In this document: one piece after another, positions 1 to 10,858 of the stretch
Numbering within the stretch: the stretch's first letter is position 1
Layout of the letters: each line of letters begins with the position of its first letter
Source: Harmonia axyridis
Lineage: Eukaryota; Arthropoda; Insecta; Coleoptera; Coccinellidae
Assembly: GCF_914767665.1 (NCBI RefSeq)
Contig: NC_059508.1
Span: forward strand, 5,580,001 to 5,644,000
Reading direction: 5' to 3'
DNA length: 64,000 nucleotides
Translations under genes and position numbers: made by a program
Notes under the pieces: generated by a model
The model's database searches: none
The model's input: only the letters and a program-made list of their open reading frames with translations
What the model was told of the DNA's origin: nothing

Positions 1-438
1 GAGTTAGTCTAAACCGAAAGTCCGGTTGGTGCGTAAATGTGTGATCGACTGTAGTTCGCGAATACGTGGACTAGAGTTAGTCTAAACCGAAAGTCCGGTT
101 GGTGCGTAAATGTGTGATCGACTGTAGTTCGCGAATACGTGGACTAGAATTAGTCTGAACTGAAAGTCCAGTTGGTGCGTGAATGTGTGATCGACTGTGG
201 TTCGCGAATACGTGGACTAGAGTTAGTCTAAACCGAAAGTCCGGTTGGTGCGTGAATGTGTGATCGACTGTAGTTCGCGAATACGTGGACTAGAGTTAGT
301 CCAAACCGAAAGTCCGGTTGGTGCGTGAATGTGTGATCGACTGTAGTTCGCGAATACGTTAACTAGAGTAAGTCTAAACCGAAAGTCCGTTTGGAGCGTG
401 AATATGTAATCGAGTGTAGTTCTCCACCGAAAAGGCCT
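1..438. repeat. Block of six 73-bp subrepeats
   Basis: Copies begin at 1, 74, 147, 220, 293 and 366, exactly 73 bp apart. Each contains two short hairpins: AACCG/CGGTT around AAAGTC, and GACTA/TAGTC across the copy junction. Each also has a TTCGCGAA palindrome. The sixth copy carries the terminal-variant sequence that leads into the 687-bp part. Further blocks of 4, 2, 2, 1, 2, 3, 2 and 1 copies start near 1053, 1960, 2720, 3480, 4166, 4927, 5759 and 6516. Confidence 0.95.
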
Positions 439-535
439 ATCCATGAAGACATCAGAAGGCAGTCTACAGCTACAGGTTTTGGAACGGCCCTGAACGTACT
501 TTTCATATGATGTTCACGTCTCCCTAGTGTGGGCT

Positions 536-562
536 TATATAACCCAAAATGAGCTGATTACA
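536..562 (+). promoter_or_regulatory. TATA plus initiator-like motif in satellite unit (example)
   Basis: TATATAA at 536-542 is followed by CAGT with its A at 562, 26 bp downstream. This is close to the usual Pol II TATA-to-start spacing. The same arrangement recurs in nearly every unit, with CATATAA in some. An AATAAA lies about 410 bp further on (971-976, 1877-1882 and equivalents). This is a sequence-level resemblance; no evidence of transcription is visible. Confidence 0.35.
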
Positions 563-3500
563 GTCCACTCAAGCTTGACCAACAATCTGAGCTATTTTGT
601 CTGCAACTGAAGAGTAAGATTTATAGTGAGTTCTTCATATCATTCATATTTAAATGTTATATCTCCTCTGGATTTTTCATTCTGTAGAAGGAATGCCTAG
701 TACAAAATATGGAAAATTCCAGTCGCTGCATTAATCTTTTTCCCATTGTCCTAGATCCTTTTACATTCAGAAGTATAGATTATCTATACATTCACCGGTC
801 AACATAAATATTTCCTCAATTTGTATTTTCCTTCTCCCCTTTCACACTTCTGCTAATTATAAATTTCTATTCCTTTTTGAGAGCACTCAATTTCAATCTT
901 CTATACTTTTTGTGTATAATAATCATGTGTTCCTAGCCAAGAATTTCAGAAGTTGAAGAATGTGCTCGTAAATAAAGTGCTTCGATGAACTCAAACAAAT
1001 GTCGTTAAGAAATTATAAAAGTGAATTAACTATACCGCGAATACGTGGACTAGATTTAGTCTAAACCGAAAGTCCGGTTGGTGCGTAAATGTGTGATCGA
1101 CTGTGGTTCGCGAATATGTGGACTAGAGTTAGTCTAAACCGAATGTCCGGTTGGTGCGTGAATGTGTGATCGACTGTAGTTCGCGAATACGTGGACTAGA
1201 GTTAGTCTAAACCGAAAGTCCGGTTGGTGCGTGAATGTGTGATCGACTATAGTTCGCGAATACGTGGACTAGATTTAGTCTAAACTGAAAGTCCGTTTGG
1301 TGCGTGAATATGTAATCGAGTGTAGTTCTCCACCGAAAAGGCCTATCCATGAAGACATCAGAAGGCAGTCTACAACAACAGGTTTTATAACGGCCCTGAA
1401 CGTACTTTTCATATGGTGTTTACGTCTCCCTAGTGTGGGCTCATATAACCCAAAATGAGCTGATTACAGTCCGCCCAAGCTTGACCAACAATCGGAGCTA
1501 TTTTGTCTGCAACTGAAGAGGAAGATTTATAGTGAGTTCTTTATATTATCCATATTTAAATGTTATATCTCCTCTGGATTTTTCATTCTGTAGAAGGAAT
1601 TACTAGTACTAGATATGGAAAATTCCAGTCGCTGCATTAATCTTTTTCCCATTGTCCTAGATCCTGTTCCATTCTGAAGTATAGATTATCTAGACATTCA
1701 CCGGTCAACACTGATATTCCCTCAATTTGTATTTTCCTTCTCCCCTTTCACACTTCTGCTAATTATAAATTTCTATTCCTTTTTAAGAGCACTCAATTTC
1801 AATCTTCTATAGTTTTTGTGAATAATAATTATGTGTTCCTCGCCAAGAATTTCAGAAGTTGAAGAATGTGCTCGTTAATAAAGTGCTTCCATGAACTCAA
1901 ACAAATGTCGTTATGAAATTATAAAACTGAATTAACTATACCGCGAATACGAGGACTACAGTTAGTCTAAACCGAAAGTCCGGTTGGTGCGTGAATGTGT
2001 GATCGACTGTAGTTCGCGAATACGTGGACTAGAGTTAGTCTAAACCGGAAGTTCGTTTGGTGCGTGAATATGTTATCGAGTGTTGTTCTCCTCCGAAAAG
2101 GCCTATCCATGAAGACATCAGAAGGCAGTCTACAGCAACAGGTCTTGGAACGGCCCTGAACGTACTTTTCATATGGTGTTTACGTCTCCCTAGTGTGGGC
2201 TTATATAACCCAAAATGAGCTGATTACAGTCCACTCAAGCTTGACCAACAATCTGAGCTATTTTGTCTGCAACTGAAGAGGAAGATTTATAGTGAGTTCT
2301 TTATATCATTCATATTTAAATGTTATATCTCCTCTGGATTTTTCATTCTGTAGAAGGAATTACTAGTACTAGATATGGAAAATTCCAATCGCTGCATTAA
2401 TCTTTTTCCCATTGTCCTAGATCCTGTTCCATTCTGAAGTATAGATTATCTAGACATTCACCGGTCAACACTGATATTCCCTCAATTTGTATTTTCCTTC
2501 TCCCCTTTCACACTTCTGCTAATTATAAATTTCTATTCCTTTTTAAGAGCACTCAATTTCAATCTTCTATACTTTTTGTGTATTATAATCATGTGTTCCT
2601 TGCCAAGAATTTCAGAAGTTGAAGAATGTGCTCGTTAATAAAGTGCTTCGATGAACTCAAACAAATGTCGTTAAGAAATTATAAAAGTGAATTAACTAAA
2701 CCGCGAATACGTGGACTAGAGTTAGTCTAAACCGAAAGTCCGGTTGGTGCGTGAATGTGTGATCGACTGTAGTTCGCGAATACGTGGACTAGAGTTAGTC
2801 TAAACCGGAAGTTCGTTTGGTGCGTGAATATGTAATCGAGTGTTGTTCTCCTCCGAAAAGGCCTATCCATGAAGACATCAGAAGGCAGTCTACAGCAACA
2901 GGTCTTGGAACGGCCCTGAACGTACTTTTCATATGGTGTTTACGTCTCCCTAGTGTGGGCTTATATAACCCAAAATGAGCTGATTACAGTCCACTCAAGC
3001 TTGACCAACAATCTGAGCTATTTTGTCTGCAACTGAAGAGGAAGATTTATAGTGAGTTCTTTATATCATTCATATTTAAATGTTATATCTCCTCTGGATT
3101 TTTCATTCTGTAGAAGGAATTACTAGTACTAGATATGGAAAATTCCAGTCGCTGCATTAATCTTTTTCCCATTGTCCTAGATCCTGTTCCATTCTGAAGT
3201 ATAGATTATCTAGACATTCACCGGTCAACACTGATATTCCCTCAATTTGTATTTTCCTTCTCCCCTTTCACACTTCTGCTAATTATAAATTTCTATTCCT
3301 TTTTAAGAGCACTCAATTTCAATCTTCTATACTTTTTGTGAATAATAATTATGTGTTCCTCGCCAAGAATTTCAGAAGTTGAAGAATGTGCTCGTTAATA
3401 AAGTGCTTCCATGAACTCAAACAAATGTCGTTATGAAATTATAAAACTGAATTAACTATACCGCGAATACGAGGACTACAGTTAGTCTAAACCGAAAGTC

Positions 3501-3821
3501 CGGTTGGTGCGTGAATATGTAATCGAATGTAGTTCTCCACCGAAAAGGCCTATCCATGAAGACATCAGAAGGCAGTCTACAGCAACAGGTCTTGGAACGG
3601 CCCTGAACGTACTTTTCATATGGTGTTTACGTCTCCCTAGTGTGGGCTTATATAACCCAAAATGAGCTGATTACAGTCCACTCAAGCTTGACCAACAATC
3701 TGAGCTATTTTGTCTGCAACTGAAGAGGAAGATTTATAGTGAGTTATTTGTATCATTCATATTTAAATGTTATATCTCCTCTGGATTTTTCATTCTGTAG
3801 AAGGAATTACTAGTACTAGAT

Positions 3822-6435
3822 ATGGAAAATTCCAGTCGCTGCATTAATCTTTTTCCTATTGTCCTAGATCCTGTTCCATTCAGAAGTATAGATTATCTAT
3901 ACATTCACCGGTCAACATTAATATTCCCTCAATTTGTATTTTCCTTCTCCCCTTTCACACTTCTGCTTATTATAAATTTCTATTCCTTCTTAAGAGCACA
4001 CAATTTCAATCTTCTATACTTTTTGTGTATAATAATCATGTGTTCCTCGCCAAGAATTTCAGAAGTTGGAGAATGTGCTCGTTAATAAAGTGATTCGATG
4101 AACTCAAACAAATGTCGTTATGAAATTATAAAAGTGAATTAACTAAACCGCGAATACGTGGACTAGAGTTAGTCTAAACCGAAAGTCCGGTTGGTGCGTA
4201 AATGTGTGATCGACTGTAGTTCGCGAATACGTGGACTAGATTTAGTCTAAACCGGAAGTCCGTTTGGTGCGTGAATATGTAATCGAATGTAGTTCTCCAC
4301 CGAAAAGGCCTATCCATGAAGACATCAGAAGGCAGTCTACAGCAACAGGTCTTGGAACGGCCCTGAACGTACTTTTCATATGGTGTTTACGTCTCCCTAG
4401 TGTGGGTTTATATAACCCAAAATGAGCTGATTACAGTCCACTCAAGCTTGACCAACAATCTGAGCTATTTTGTCTGCAACTGAAGAGGAAGATTTATAGT
4501 GAGTTATTTGTATCATTCATATTTAAATGTTATATCTCCTCTGGATTTTTCATTCTGTAGAAGGAATTACTAGTACTAGATATGGAAAATTCCAGTCGCT
4601 GCATTAATCTTTTTCCTATTGTCCTAGATCCTGTTCCATTCAGAAGTATAGATTATCTATACATTCACCGGTCAACATTAATATTCCCTCAATTTGTATT
4701 TTCCTTCTCCCCTTTCACACTTCTGCTTATTATAAATTTCTATTCCTTCTTAAGAGCACACAATTTCAATCTTCTATACTTTTTGTGTATAATAATCATG
4801 TGTTCCTCGCCAAGAATTTCAGAAGTTGGAGAATGTGCTCGTTAATAAAGTGATTCGATGAACTCAAACAAATGTCGTTATGAAATTATAAAAGTGAATT
4901 AACTAAACCGCGAATACGTGGACTAGAGTTAGTCTAAACCGAAAGTCCGGTTGGTGCGTAAATGTGTGATCGACTGTAGTTCGCGAATACGTGGACTAGA
5001 GTTAGTCTAAACCGAAAGTCCGGTTGGTGCGTGAATGTGTGATCGACTGTAGTTCGCGAATACGTGGACTAGATTTAGTCTAAACCGGAAGTCCGTTTGG
5101 TGCGTGAATATGTAATCGAGTGTAGTTCTCCACCGAAAAGGCCTATCCATGAAGACATCAGAAAGCAGTCTACAGCAACAGGTGTTGGAACGGCCCTGAA
5201 CGTACTTTTCAAATGGTTTTTACGTCTCCCTAGTGTGGGCTCATATAACCCAAAATGAGCTGATTACAGTCCACTCGAGCTTGACCAACAATCTGAGCTA
5301 TTTTGTCTGCAACTGAAGAGTAAGATTAATAGTGAGTTCTTCATATCATTCATATTTAAATGTTATATCTCCTCTGGATTTTTCATTGTGTAGAAGGAAT
5401 ACCTAGTACAAAATATGGAAAATTCCAGTCGCTGCATTAATCTTTTTCCCATTGTCCTAGATACTGTTCCATTCAGAAGTATAGATTATCTATACATTCA
5501 CCGGTCAACATTAATATTCCCTCAATTTGTATTTTCCTTCTCCCCTTTCACACTTCTGCTAATTATAAATTTCTATTCCTTTTTAAGACCACTCAATTTC
5601 AATCTTCTATACTTCTTGTGTATTATAATCATGTGTTCCTTGCCAAGAATTTCAGAAGTTGAAGAATGTGCTCGTTAATAAAGTGCTTCGATGAACTCAA
5701 ACAAATGTCGTTAAGAAATTATAGAAGTGAATTAACTATACCGCGAATACGTGGACTAGAGTTAGTCTAAACTGAAAGTCCGGTTGGTGCGTGAATGAGT
5801 GATCGACTGTAGTTCGCGAATACGTGGACTAGAGTTAGTCTAAACCGAAAGTCCGTTTGGTGCGTGAGTATGTAATCGAGTGTAGTTCTCCATCGAAAAG
5901 GCCTATCCATGAAGACAGAAGGCAGTCATCAGCAACAGGTTTTGGAACGACCCTGAAAGTGCTATTAATATGGTGTTTACGTCTCCCTAGTGTGGGCTTA
6001 TATAACCCAAAATCAGCTGATTACAGTCCACTCAAGCTTGACCAACAATCTGAGCTATTTTGTCTGCAACAGAAGAGGAAGATTTATAGTGAGTTCTTTA
6101 TATCATTCATATTTAAATGTTATATCTCCTCTGGATTTTTCATTCTGTAGAAGGAATACCTAGTACAAAATATGGAAAATTCCAGTCGCTGCATTAAACT
6201 TTTTTCCATTGTCCTAGAACCCGTTTCATACAGAAGTATAGATTATCTATACATTCACCGGTCAACATTAATATTCCCTCAATTTGTATTTTCCTTCTCC
6301 CCTTTCACACTTCTGCCAATTATAAAGTTCTCTCCTTTTTTAAGAGCACTCAATTTAAATCTTCTATACTTTTTGTGTATAATAATCATGTGTTCCTTGC
6401 CTAGAATTTCGGAAGTTGAAGAATGTGCTCGTTAA
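3822..6435 (+). other. 87-codon ORF repeated in four satellite units
   Basis: Units starting at 3822, 4582, 5415 and 6172 each keep an 87-aa ORF (3822-4085, 4582-4845, 5415-5678, 6172-6435). It begins MENSSRCI and ends ECAR, and its stop codon overlaps the AATAAA in TTAATAAA. The predicted peptide has two hydrophobic stretches, at about residues 33-57 and 63-73. In the units at 709, 1615, 2375, 3135 and 6843 the ORF is closed by stops, for example CAGAAG to CTGAAG. The opposite strand shows residual similarity to a reverse transcriptase C-terminus, so the ORF may be a chance reading of decayed retroelement DNA. I do not recognise the product. A real peptide gene is possible but not favoured. 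Confidence 0.3.
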
Positions 6436-7956
6436 CAAAGTGCTTCGATAAACTCAAACAAGTGTCGCTAAGAAATTATAAAAATGAATTAACTATACCG
6501 CGAATACGTGGACTAGAGTTAGTCTAAACCGAAAGTCCGTTTGGTGCGTGAGTATGTAATCCACCGAAAAGGCCTATCTGTGAGGACATAAGGCAGTCTA
6601 CAGCAACAGGTTTTGGAACGACCCTGAAAGTAATATTCATATGGTGTTTACGTCTACCTGGTGTGGGCTTATATAACCCAATATGAGCTGAGTGCAGTCC
6701 ACTCAAGCTAGACCAACAATCTGAGCTATTTTGTCTGCAACAGAAGAGGAAGATTTATAGTGAGTTCTTCATATCATTTATATTTAAATGTTATATCTCC
6801 TCTGGATTTTTCATTCTGTAGAAGGAATACCTAGTACAAAATATGGAAAATTCCAGTCGCTGCATTAAACTTTTTTCCATTGTCCTAGAACCCATTCCAT
6901 ACTGAAGTATAGATTATCTATACATTAATATTCCCTCAATTTGGATTTTCCTTCTCCAATATCACGCTTCTGCTAATTATCAACTTCTTTTCACCTTTAA
7001 AAGCACTCAATTTCAACCTTCTATACTTTTGTCTATATGTCCGTTTGGTGCGTGAATATGTAATCGAGTGTAGTTCTCCACCGAAAAGTCCTATCCGTGA
7101 AGACAGAAGGCAATCTACAGCAACAGGTTTTGGAACGACCCTGGAAGTGATATTCATATGGTGTTTACGTCTCCCTAGTGTGGGCTTATATAACCCAAAA
7201 TGAGCTGATTACAGTCCACTCAAGCTTGACCAACAATCTGAGCTAATTAGTCTGCTACAGAAGAGGAAGATTTATAGTGAGTTCTTCATATTATTCATAT
7301 TTAAATGTTATATCTGATCTGGATTTTTCATTCTGTAGAAGGAATACGTAGTAGAAAATATGGAAAATTCCAGTCGCTGCATTAATCTTTTTTCCATTGT
7401 TCTAGAACCCGTTCCATACAGAAGTATAAATTATCTATACATTCGCCAGTCAACCTGAATTCCCTCAATTCGAATTTTCCTTCTCCCCTATCAAAGTTCT
7501 GCTAATTACCAATTACATCTCTTCTTTAAGAGCCCTCAATTTCAATTTTCTATACTTCTTGTGTGAAATAATCTTGTGTTTCTTGCTGTCTATTTTATTT
7601 TGCGTTTTTACGAGGAATTCCTATATACTAACCCAGCTCACCAAAAAGAGGAATGTTAAAGTAAGATTGCTCTTATTTTGACGCAACATCGTCATTTGGA
7701 TATATGTGCGAAATATGTGACGAAAAACGGACCCCAAGAATAGATAGTTGAAGAAGAGGAACACCGAAAAAGCCTATCCGTGAGGACAGAAGGCAGTATA
7801 CAGTAACAGCTCCAGGAACGACTCTGTAAGCGTTATTCATAAAGTGTTAACGTCTCCCTAGTGTTGGTTTATATAACCCAAAATGAACTGATTACAGTCC
7901 ACTCAAGCTTGGCCAACAATCTGAGCTATCCCACAATCAGAAAATTAAAAATTTTC

Positions 7957-8137
7957 TTTTTATTCCAACTCCGCCTGCATGGTTATTCGAGTTGATTGAG
8001 TAGCTTGATGACCATGTTGCCGGTCCCAAGCCCGGATAAAGGAGGAGGGTTTCTAGGGTAGGTTCGCTTCCTGCCTGGTGTAAAATTTCATTCAGCTCAA
8101 AAACCTGAATATTTGCCTCGGAACAGGACGGATTCAC
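7957..8137 (+). mobile_element. 5' fragment of old RTE-like element, with empty RTE target site
   Basis: The stretch from TATTCCAACTCCGCCTGCAT to GGAACAGGACGG matches 10750-10858 joined directly to 14154-14205. It lacks the 3.3-kb insert found there. The sequence GCTTCCTGCCTGGTGTAAAA (about 8070) is the unoccupied form of the target of the RTE element at 10859. This copy fixes the borders of that insertion. It lies beside the RT fragment at 8138. Confidence 0.75.
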
Positions 8138-8326
8138 TTACTTCTTGTTACTTATTCTGTCGGTTCCTATCATCCTAATAACATTCTCATTTGTTATTCG
8201 TCTTGTCCACTCTATCTTCAAGAGTCTGCGGAAAACCCACATTTCAATCTCTTGCACTCGCTGCATTATTCTCTTTCCTTTTGTCGAAGACTCCGTTCCA
8301 AACAAAAGCATAGAATATACATTCAC
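8138..8326 (-). pseudogene. Non-LTR reverse transcriptase C-terminal fragment
   Basis: A 62-codon minus-strand reading contains EIEMWVFRRLLKIEW and RRITNENVI. This matches the post-catalytic (thumb) segment of RTE-like RTs; compare FEMWLYRRILRISW and DKVTNKSVL in the element at 13049-14122. The neighbouring MLLFGTESSTKGKRIMQR can be traced, decayed, on the minus strand of the homogenised satellite units as ILLNGTGSRTMGKRLMQR. The satellite unit therefore incorporates a piece of this retroelement. Only the fragment remains: catalytic motifs are absent and no complete ORF exists. Confidence 0.7.
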
Positions 8327-8723
8327 CAGTCAATATTAATATTCCCTCAATTCGAATTTTCCTTCTTCCTTATCACAGTTCGGCTAATTATCAATTACTT
8401 CAGCTCATTAAGAGCCAACAATTTCGATATTCTATACTTCTTGTGAATAACGATAATGTGTTTTCTAAATTCTGGTAATAATATGTTTCTTGCTATCTAT
8501 TTTGTTTAGCGTTTTCACGAGGGATTCTTATATACAAACCCAGCTAATCAAGAAGAGGAATAGAAGATGTTAAAGTAGCTCATCTTTGGACGCGCTATCG
8601 TCATTTGGGCATATGTGCGAAATATGTGAAGAAAAAACGACCGTAAGAATAGATAGTTGAATTTCGGTAGTTAAAGAATGTGCTCGCTTACAAATTGTTT
8701 CGATGAACTTAATCAAGTGTCCC

Positions 8724-9804
8724 CTCAGAGGAAAGAAAAAATAGAGGTGCCTTAGAGGTAAAAAGCGTTGTATTGTAATCAATTGCAACAGTATGATGAT
8801 AAAGTGAGATAGAAAAACAACAAACCTGCAAAATTGACAACTAGAGGGATAGTAATCATTTCAGTGGCGTGGTCGATGGTTCCTTAACAAGGATTAATAT
8901 TACAAAATGAGATTATTTACATATTATATTTTTCAGTTAATAATAATAGCACAACTACCTTTGATTTTCAGTGTCTGGGATTGTTACTGTTCTGGAACTT
9001 GCAGTTTCCGTGCTGGAACTTCTTTTCATTTCAGTTCTGAAAAATTGATGAATGTACAAATGTGAGGACTACGTCAAGTTTTAAACAAAAAAACACTTAC
9101 AAAAAGCTTCATACTCTTACATATTTAAAAATATATACATATTAATGCTCACCTTTCAAACTCGCTAATTCGAGGTACTGCATATTTAGAAAGTGTGGTT
9201 CTCTTACTGCCTCTTATTAAGTTTTCGGTGCTGAAATGTTTGGAACAAACATATGCATATTTCGGCAAATTGTTCATTTGCAATCTTAACGCGTGGCACC
9301 ATATTTTGCTAAATTCTCTATTTGAAGGAAACCTACAAATGTTAGCATTGAATTAAGTTTTCGATATTTCACAAATACTACGCCATAGACGAGATATATT
9401 CTACGCTTATGGACACAAAACGTGAACTTACCTATGATAGGTTAGGTTTTCATTTCCGGATGTTTCACACACTATACATGTTTCTCGAGTATTTACCATG
9501 ATTAAAATTAACAATATGTAACTTAAAATTCACAAACTTGTATGAAATAACGCCGATTACAAACGTGAAATTAAAATGAACAGTTAACCCTTAACGCACC
9601 TCTAGTTTTCACGTGCAATAACAACAACAGAACCGTGTTGCCAAATCCACAGAATATTCGCAAAACATCTATGCCACAGAACGGAGAAAAGTTCACTTCT
9701 TCCTCAGAATGGCAACGCAGTACATTATAAGTGTTTGTACACAAAAATTTTATAGCGATGTCAACAAATGCTATAAGGCACTTCTATCTTTTCTTTCCTC
9801 TGAG
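8724..9804 (-). mobile_element. P-element-like transposon with 8-bp TSD
   Basis: A 1,081-bp insertion splits a satellite unit. The 8-bp duplication AGTGTCCC lies at 8716-8723 and again at 9805-9812; intact copies read AGTGTCGC at this site. The ends are inverted over 31 bp, beginning CTCAGAGGAAAGAAAA, with two mismatches. P-superfamily elements are known for 8-bp duplications, 31-bp terminal repeats in the Drosophila P element, and an N-terminal THAP domain in the transposase. All three fit here. The element is far too short for a transposase and encodes only the THAP exons, so it looks like an internally deleted, non-autonomous derivative. A hAT relative (also 8-bp duplications) is the main alternative. 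Confidence 0.8.
8955..9499 (-). CDS. THAP-domain protein, three exons (P-like element)
   Basis: Minus-strand exons are 9432-9499 (ATG at 9499), 9153-9332 and 8955-9036. Introns are GT-AG (donors GTAAGT and GTGAGC; acceptors TTTGTAG and TTTTCAG) and phases join cleanly, giving about 109 aa. The product has the THAP signature: CIVC near residue 8, then 40 residues, then CSKHF, with an invariant Trp in SKIWCHAL, a Pro in YHRFPSNRE split by intron 1, and an AVPRI box near residue 74. THAP domains are C2CH zinc fingers that bind DNA; in P elements they recognise the transposon ends. No catalytic domain follows. The final stop TAG at 8955 overlaps a possible further donor (CAAAG/GTAGTT), so the C-terminus may differ. 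A repressor-like role is inference only. No stops or frameshifts interrupt it, which contrasts with its neighbours. Confidence 0.75.
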
Positions 9805-9812
9805 AGTGTCCC

Positions 9813-10745
9813 TAAGAAATTATAAAAATTCATTAACTATACTATACCACGAATACGTTGACTAGTGTTAGTCTAAACCGAAAGTCCGGTTGGTGCGTGA
9901 ATGTGTGATCGACTGTAGTTCGCGAATACGTGGACTGAAATTAGTCTAAACCGAAAGTCCGTTTGGTGCGTGAGAATGTAATCGAGTGTAGTTCTCCACC
10001 GGAAAAAGCCTATCCGTGAAGGCAGAAGACAGTCTACAGCAACAGCTTTTGGAACGACCCTGAAAGTGCTATTCATATGGTGTTTACGTCTTCCTAGTGT
10101 GGGCTTATATAACCCAAAGTGAGCTGATTACACTTCACTCAAGCTTGACAAACAATCAGAGCTATTTTGTCCGCAACAGAAGAGGAAGATTGATAGTGAG
10201 TTCTTTATATCATTCATATTTAAATATTATATCTGCTTTGGATTTTTCATTCTGTAGAAGGAATACCTAGTACAAAATATGGAAAATTCCAGTCACTGCA
10301 TTATTCTTTTTCTCATTTTCCATGAACCGTTTCATACAAAAGTAGTAAGGAATATACATTCACCAGTCAACATTTAGATTACCTCAATTCGAATTTTCCT
10401 TCTCCTATATCACAGTTCTGCTAATTATCAATTACTTCACCTCATCAAGAGCCTTCAATTTCGATCTTCTATACTTCTTGTGAATAACGATAATGTGTTT
10501 CCTAAATTCTGGTAATAACGTGTTTCTTGCAAACTATTTTGTTTAGCGTTTTACGAATTATTTCTATACATACTAACCCAGCTAACCAAGAAGAGAAATG
10601 GAAGATGTTAAAGTATGATAGCTCATCTTTGGACGCGCCATCGTCATTTGGACATATATAAACCGACAGTAAGAATAGATAGTTGAATTTCGGTAGTTGA
10701 AGAATGTGCTCGTTAACAAAGTGCTTCGAAGAACTTCATAAATTT
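9813..10745. repeat. Degenerate satellite unit with two 73-bp copies
   Basis: The unit resumes after the P-like insertion with 73-bp subrepeats near 9868 and 9941. The 687-type body follows, including ATGGAAAATTCC at 10279 and the long ancestral block at about 10525-10700. It ends where the RTE-like 5' region begins at about 10746. Confidence 0.8.
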
Positions 10746-10858
10746 TTTTTATTCCAACTCCGCCTGCATGGTTACTCGAGTGGATTGAGTGACTATGTTG
10801 ACGGTTCTAAGCCCGGATAAAGAAGGAGGGTTTTTAGGGTAGTTTAGCTGCCTGCTGG

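Larger units (their letters stand above)
1..7600. repeat. Higher-order satellite array, unit 687 + 73n bp
   Basis: Ten successive units can be anchored on the ATGGAAAATTCC motif at 709, 1615, 2375, 3135, 3822, 4582, 5415, 6172, 6843 and 7360. The spacings are 906, 760, 760, 687, 760, 833, 757, 671 and 517. The first six fit 687 plus 3, 1, 1, 0, 1 and 2 extra copies of a 73-bp subrepeat exactly. The last three are shortened by small or large deletions, so the array decays toward its right end. Each unit has a 73-bp block, a middle part with a TATA-like motif, and an AT-rich part ending in AATAAA. The last 73-bp copy of each block is a recurring variant (GTTTGGTGCG, GAATATGTAATC). The left end lies outside the window. 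Period and copy number are read directly; a satellite or heterochromatic role is inference. Confidence 0.95.
7601..8715. repeat. Degenerate ancestral-type satellite unit(s)
   Basis: This stretch matches satellite units but is diverged. At 7576-7760 and 8460-8690 it carries an extra block of about 170 bp (TTTAGCGTTTTCACGAG and onward, with AATAGATAGTTGAA near its end) that the homogenised units lack. The same block occurs at 10525-10700 and partly at 28120-28170 and 31280-31320 in family R. The array units therefore look like deletion derivatives of this longer form. Bases 7957-8137 are unrelated to the satellite: they match the 5' region of the retrotransposon at 10746. Confidence 0.75.

Noticed and set aside
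1..438. CRISPR-like regular repeats
   Set aside because: The 73-bp copies are contiguous with no unique spacers, and the organism is clearly eukaryotic.
5857..6150. 97-codon ORF in one satellite unit
   Set aside because: It exists in a single unit only because of local deletions and is closed in all others.
8570..8788. 72-codon minus-strand ORF
   Set aside because: It runs across the target duplication and end of the P-like element, so it cannot be one gene.
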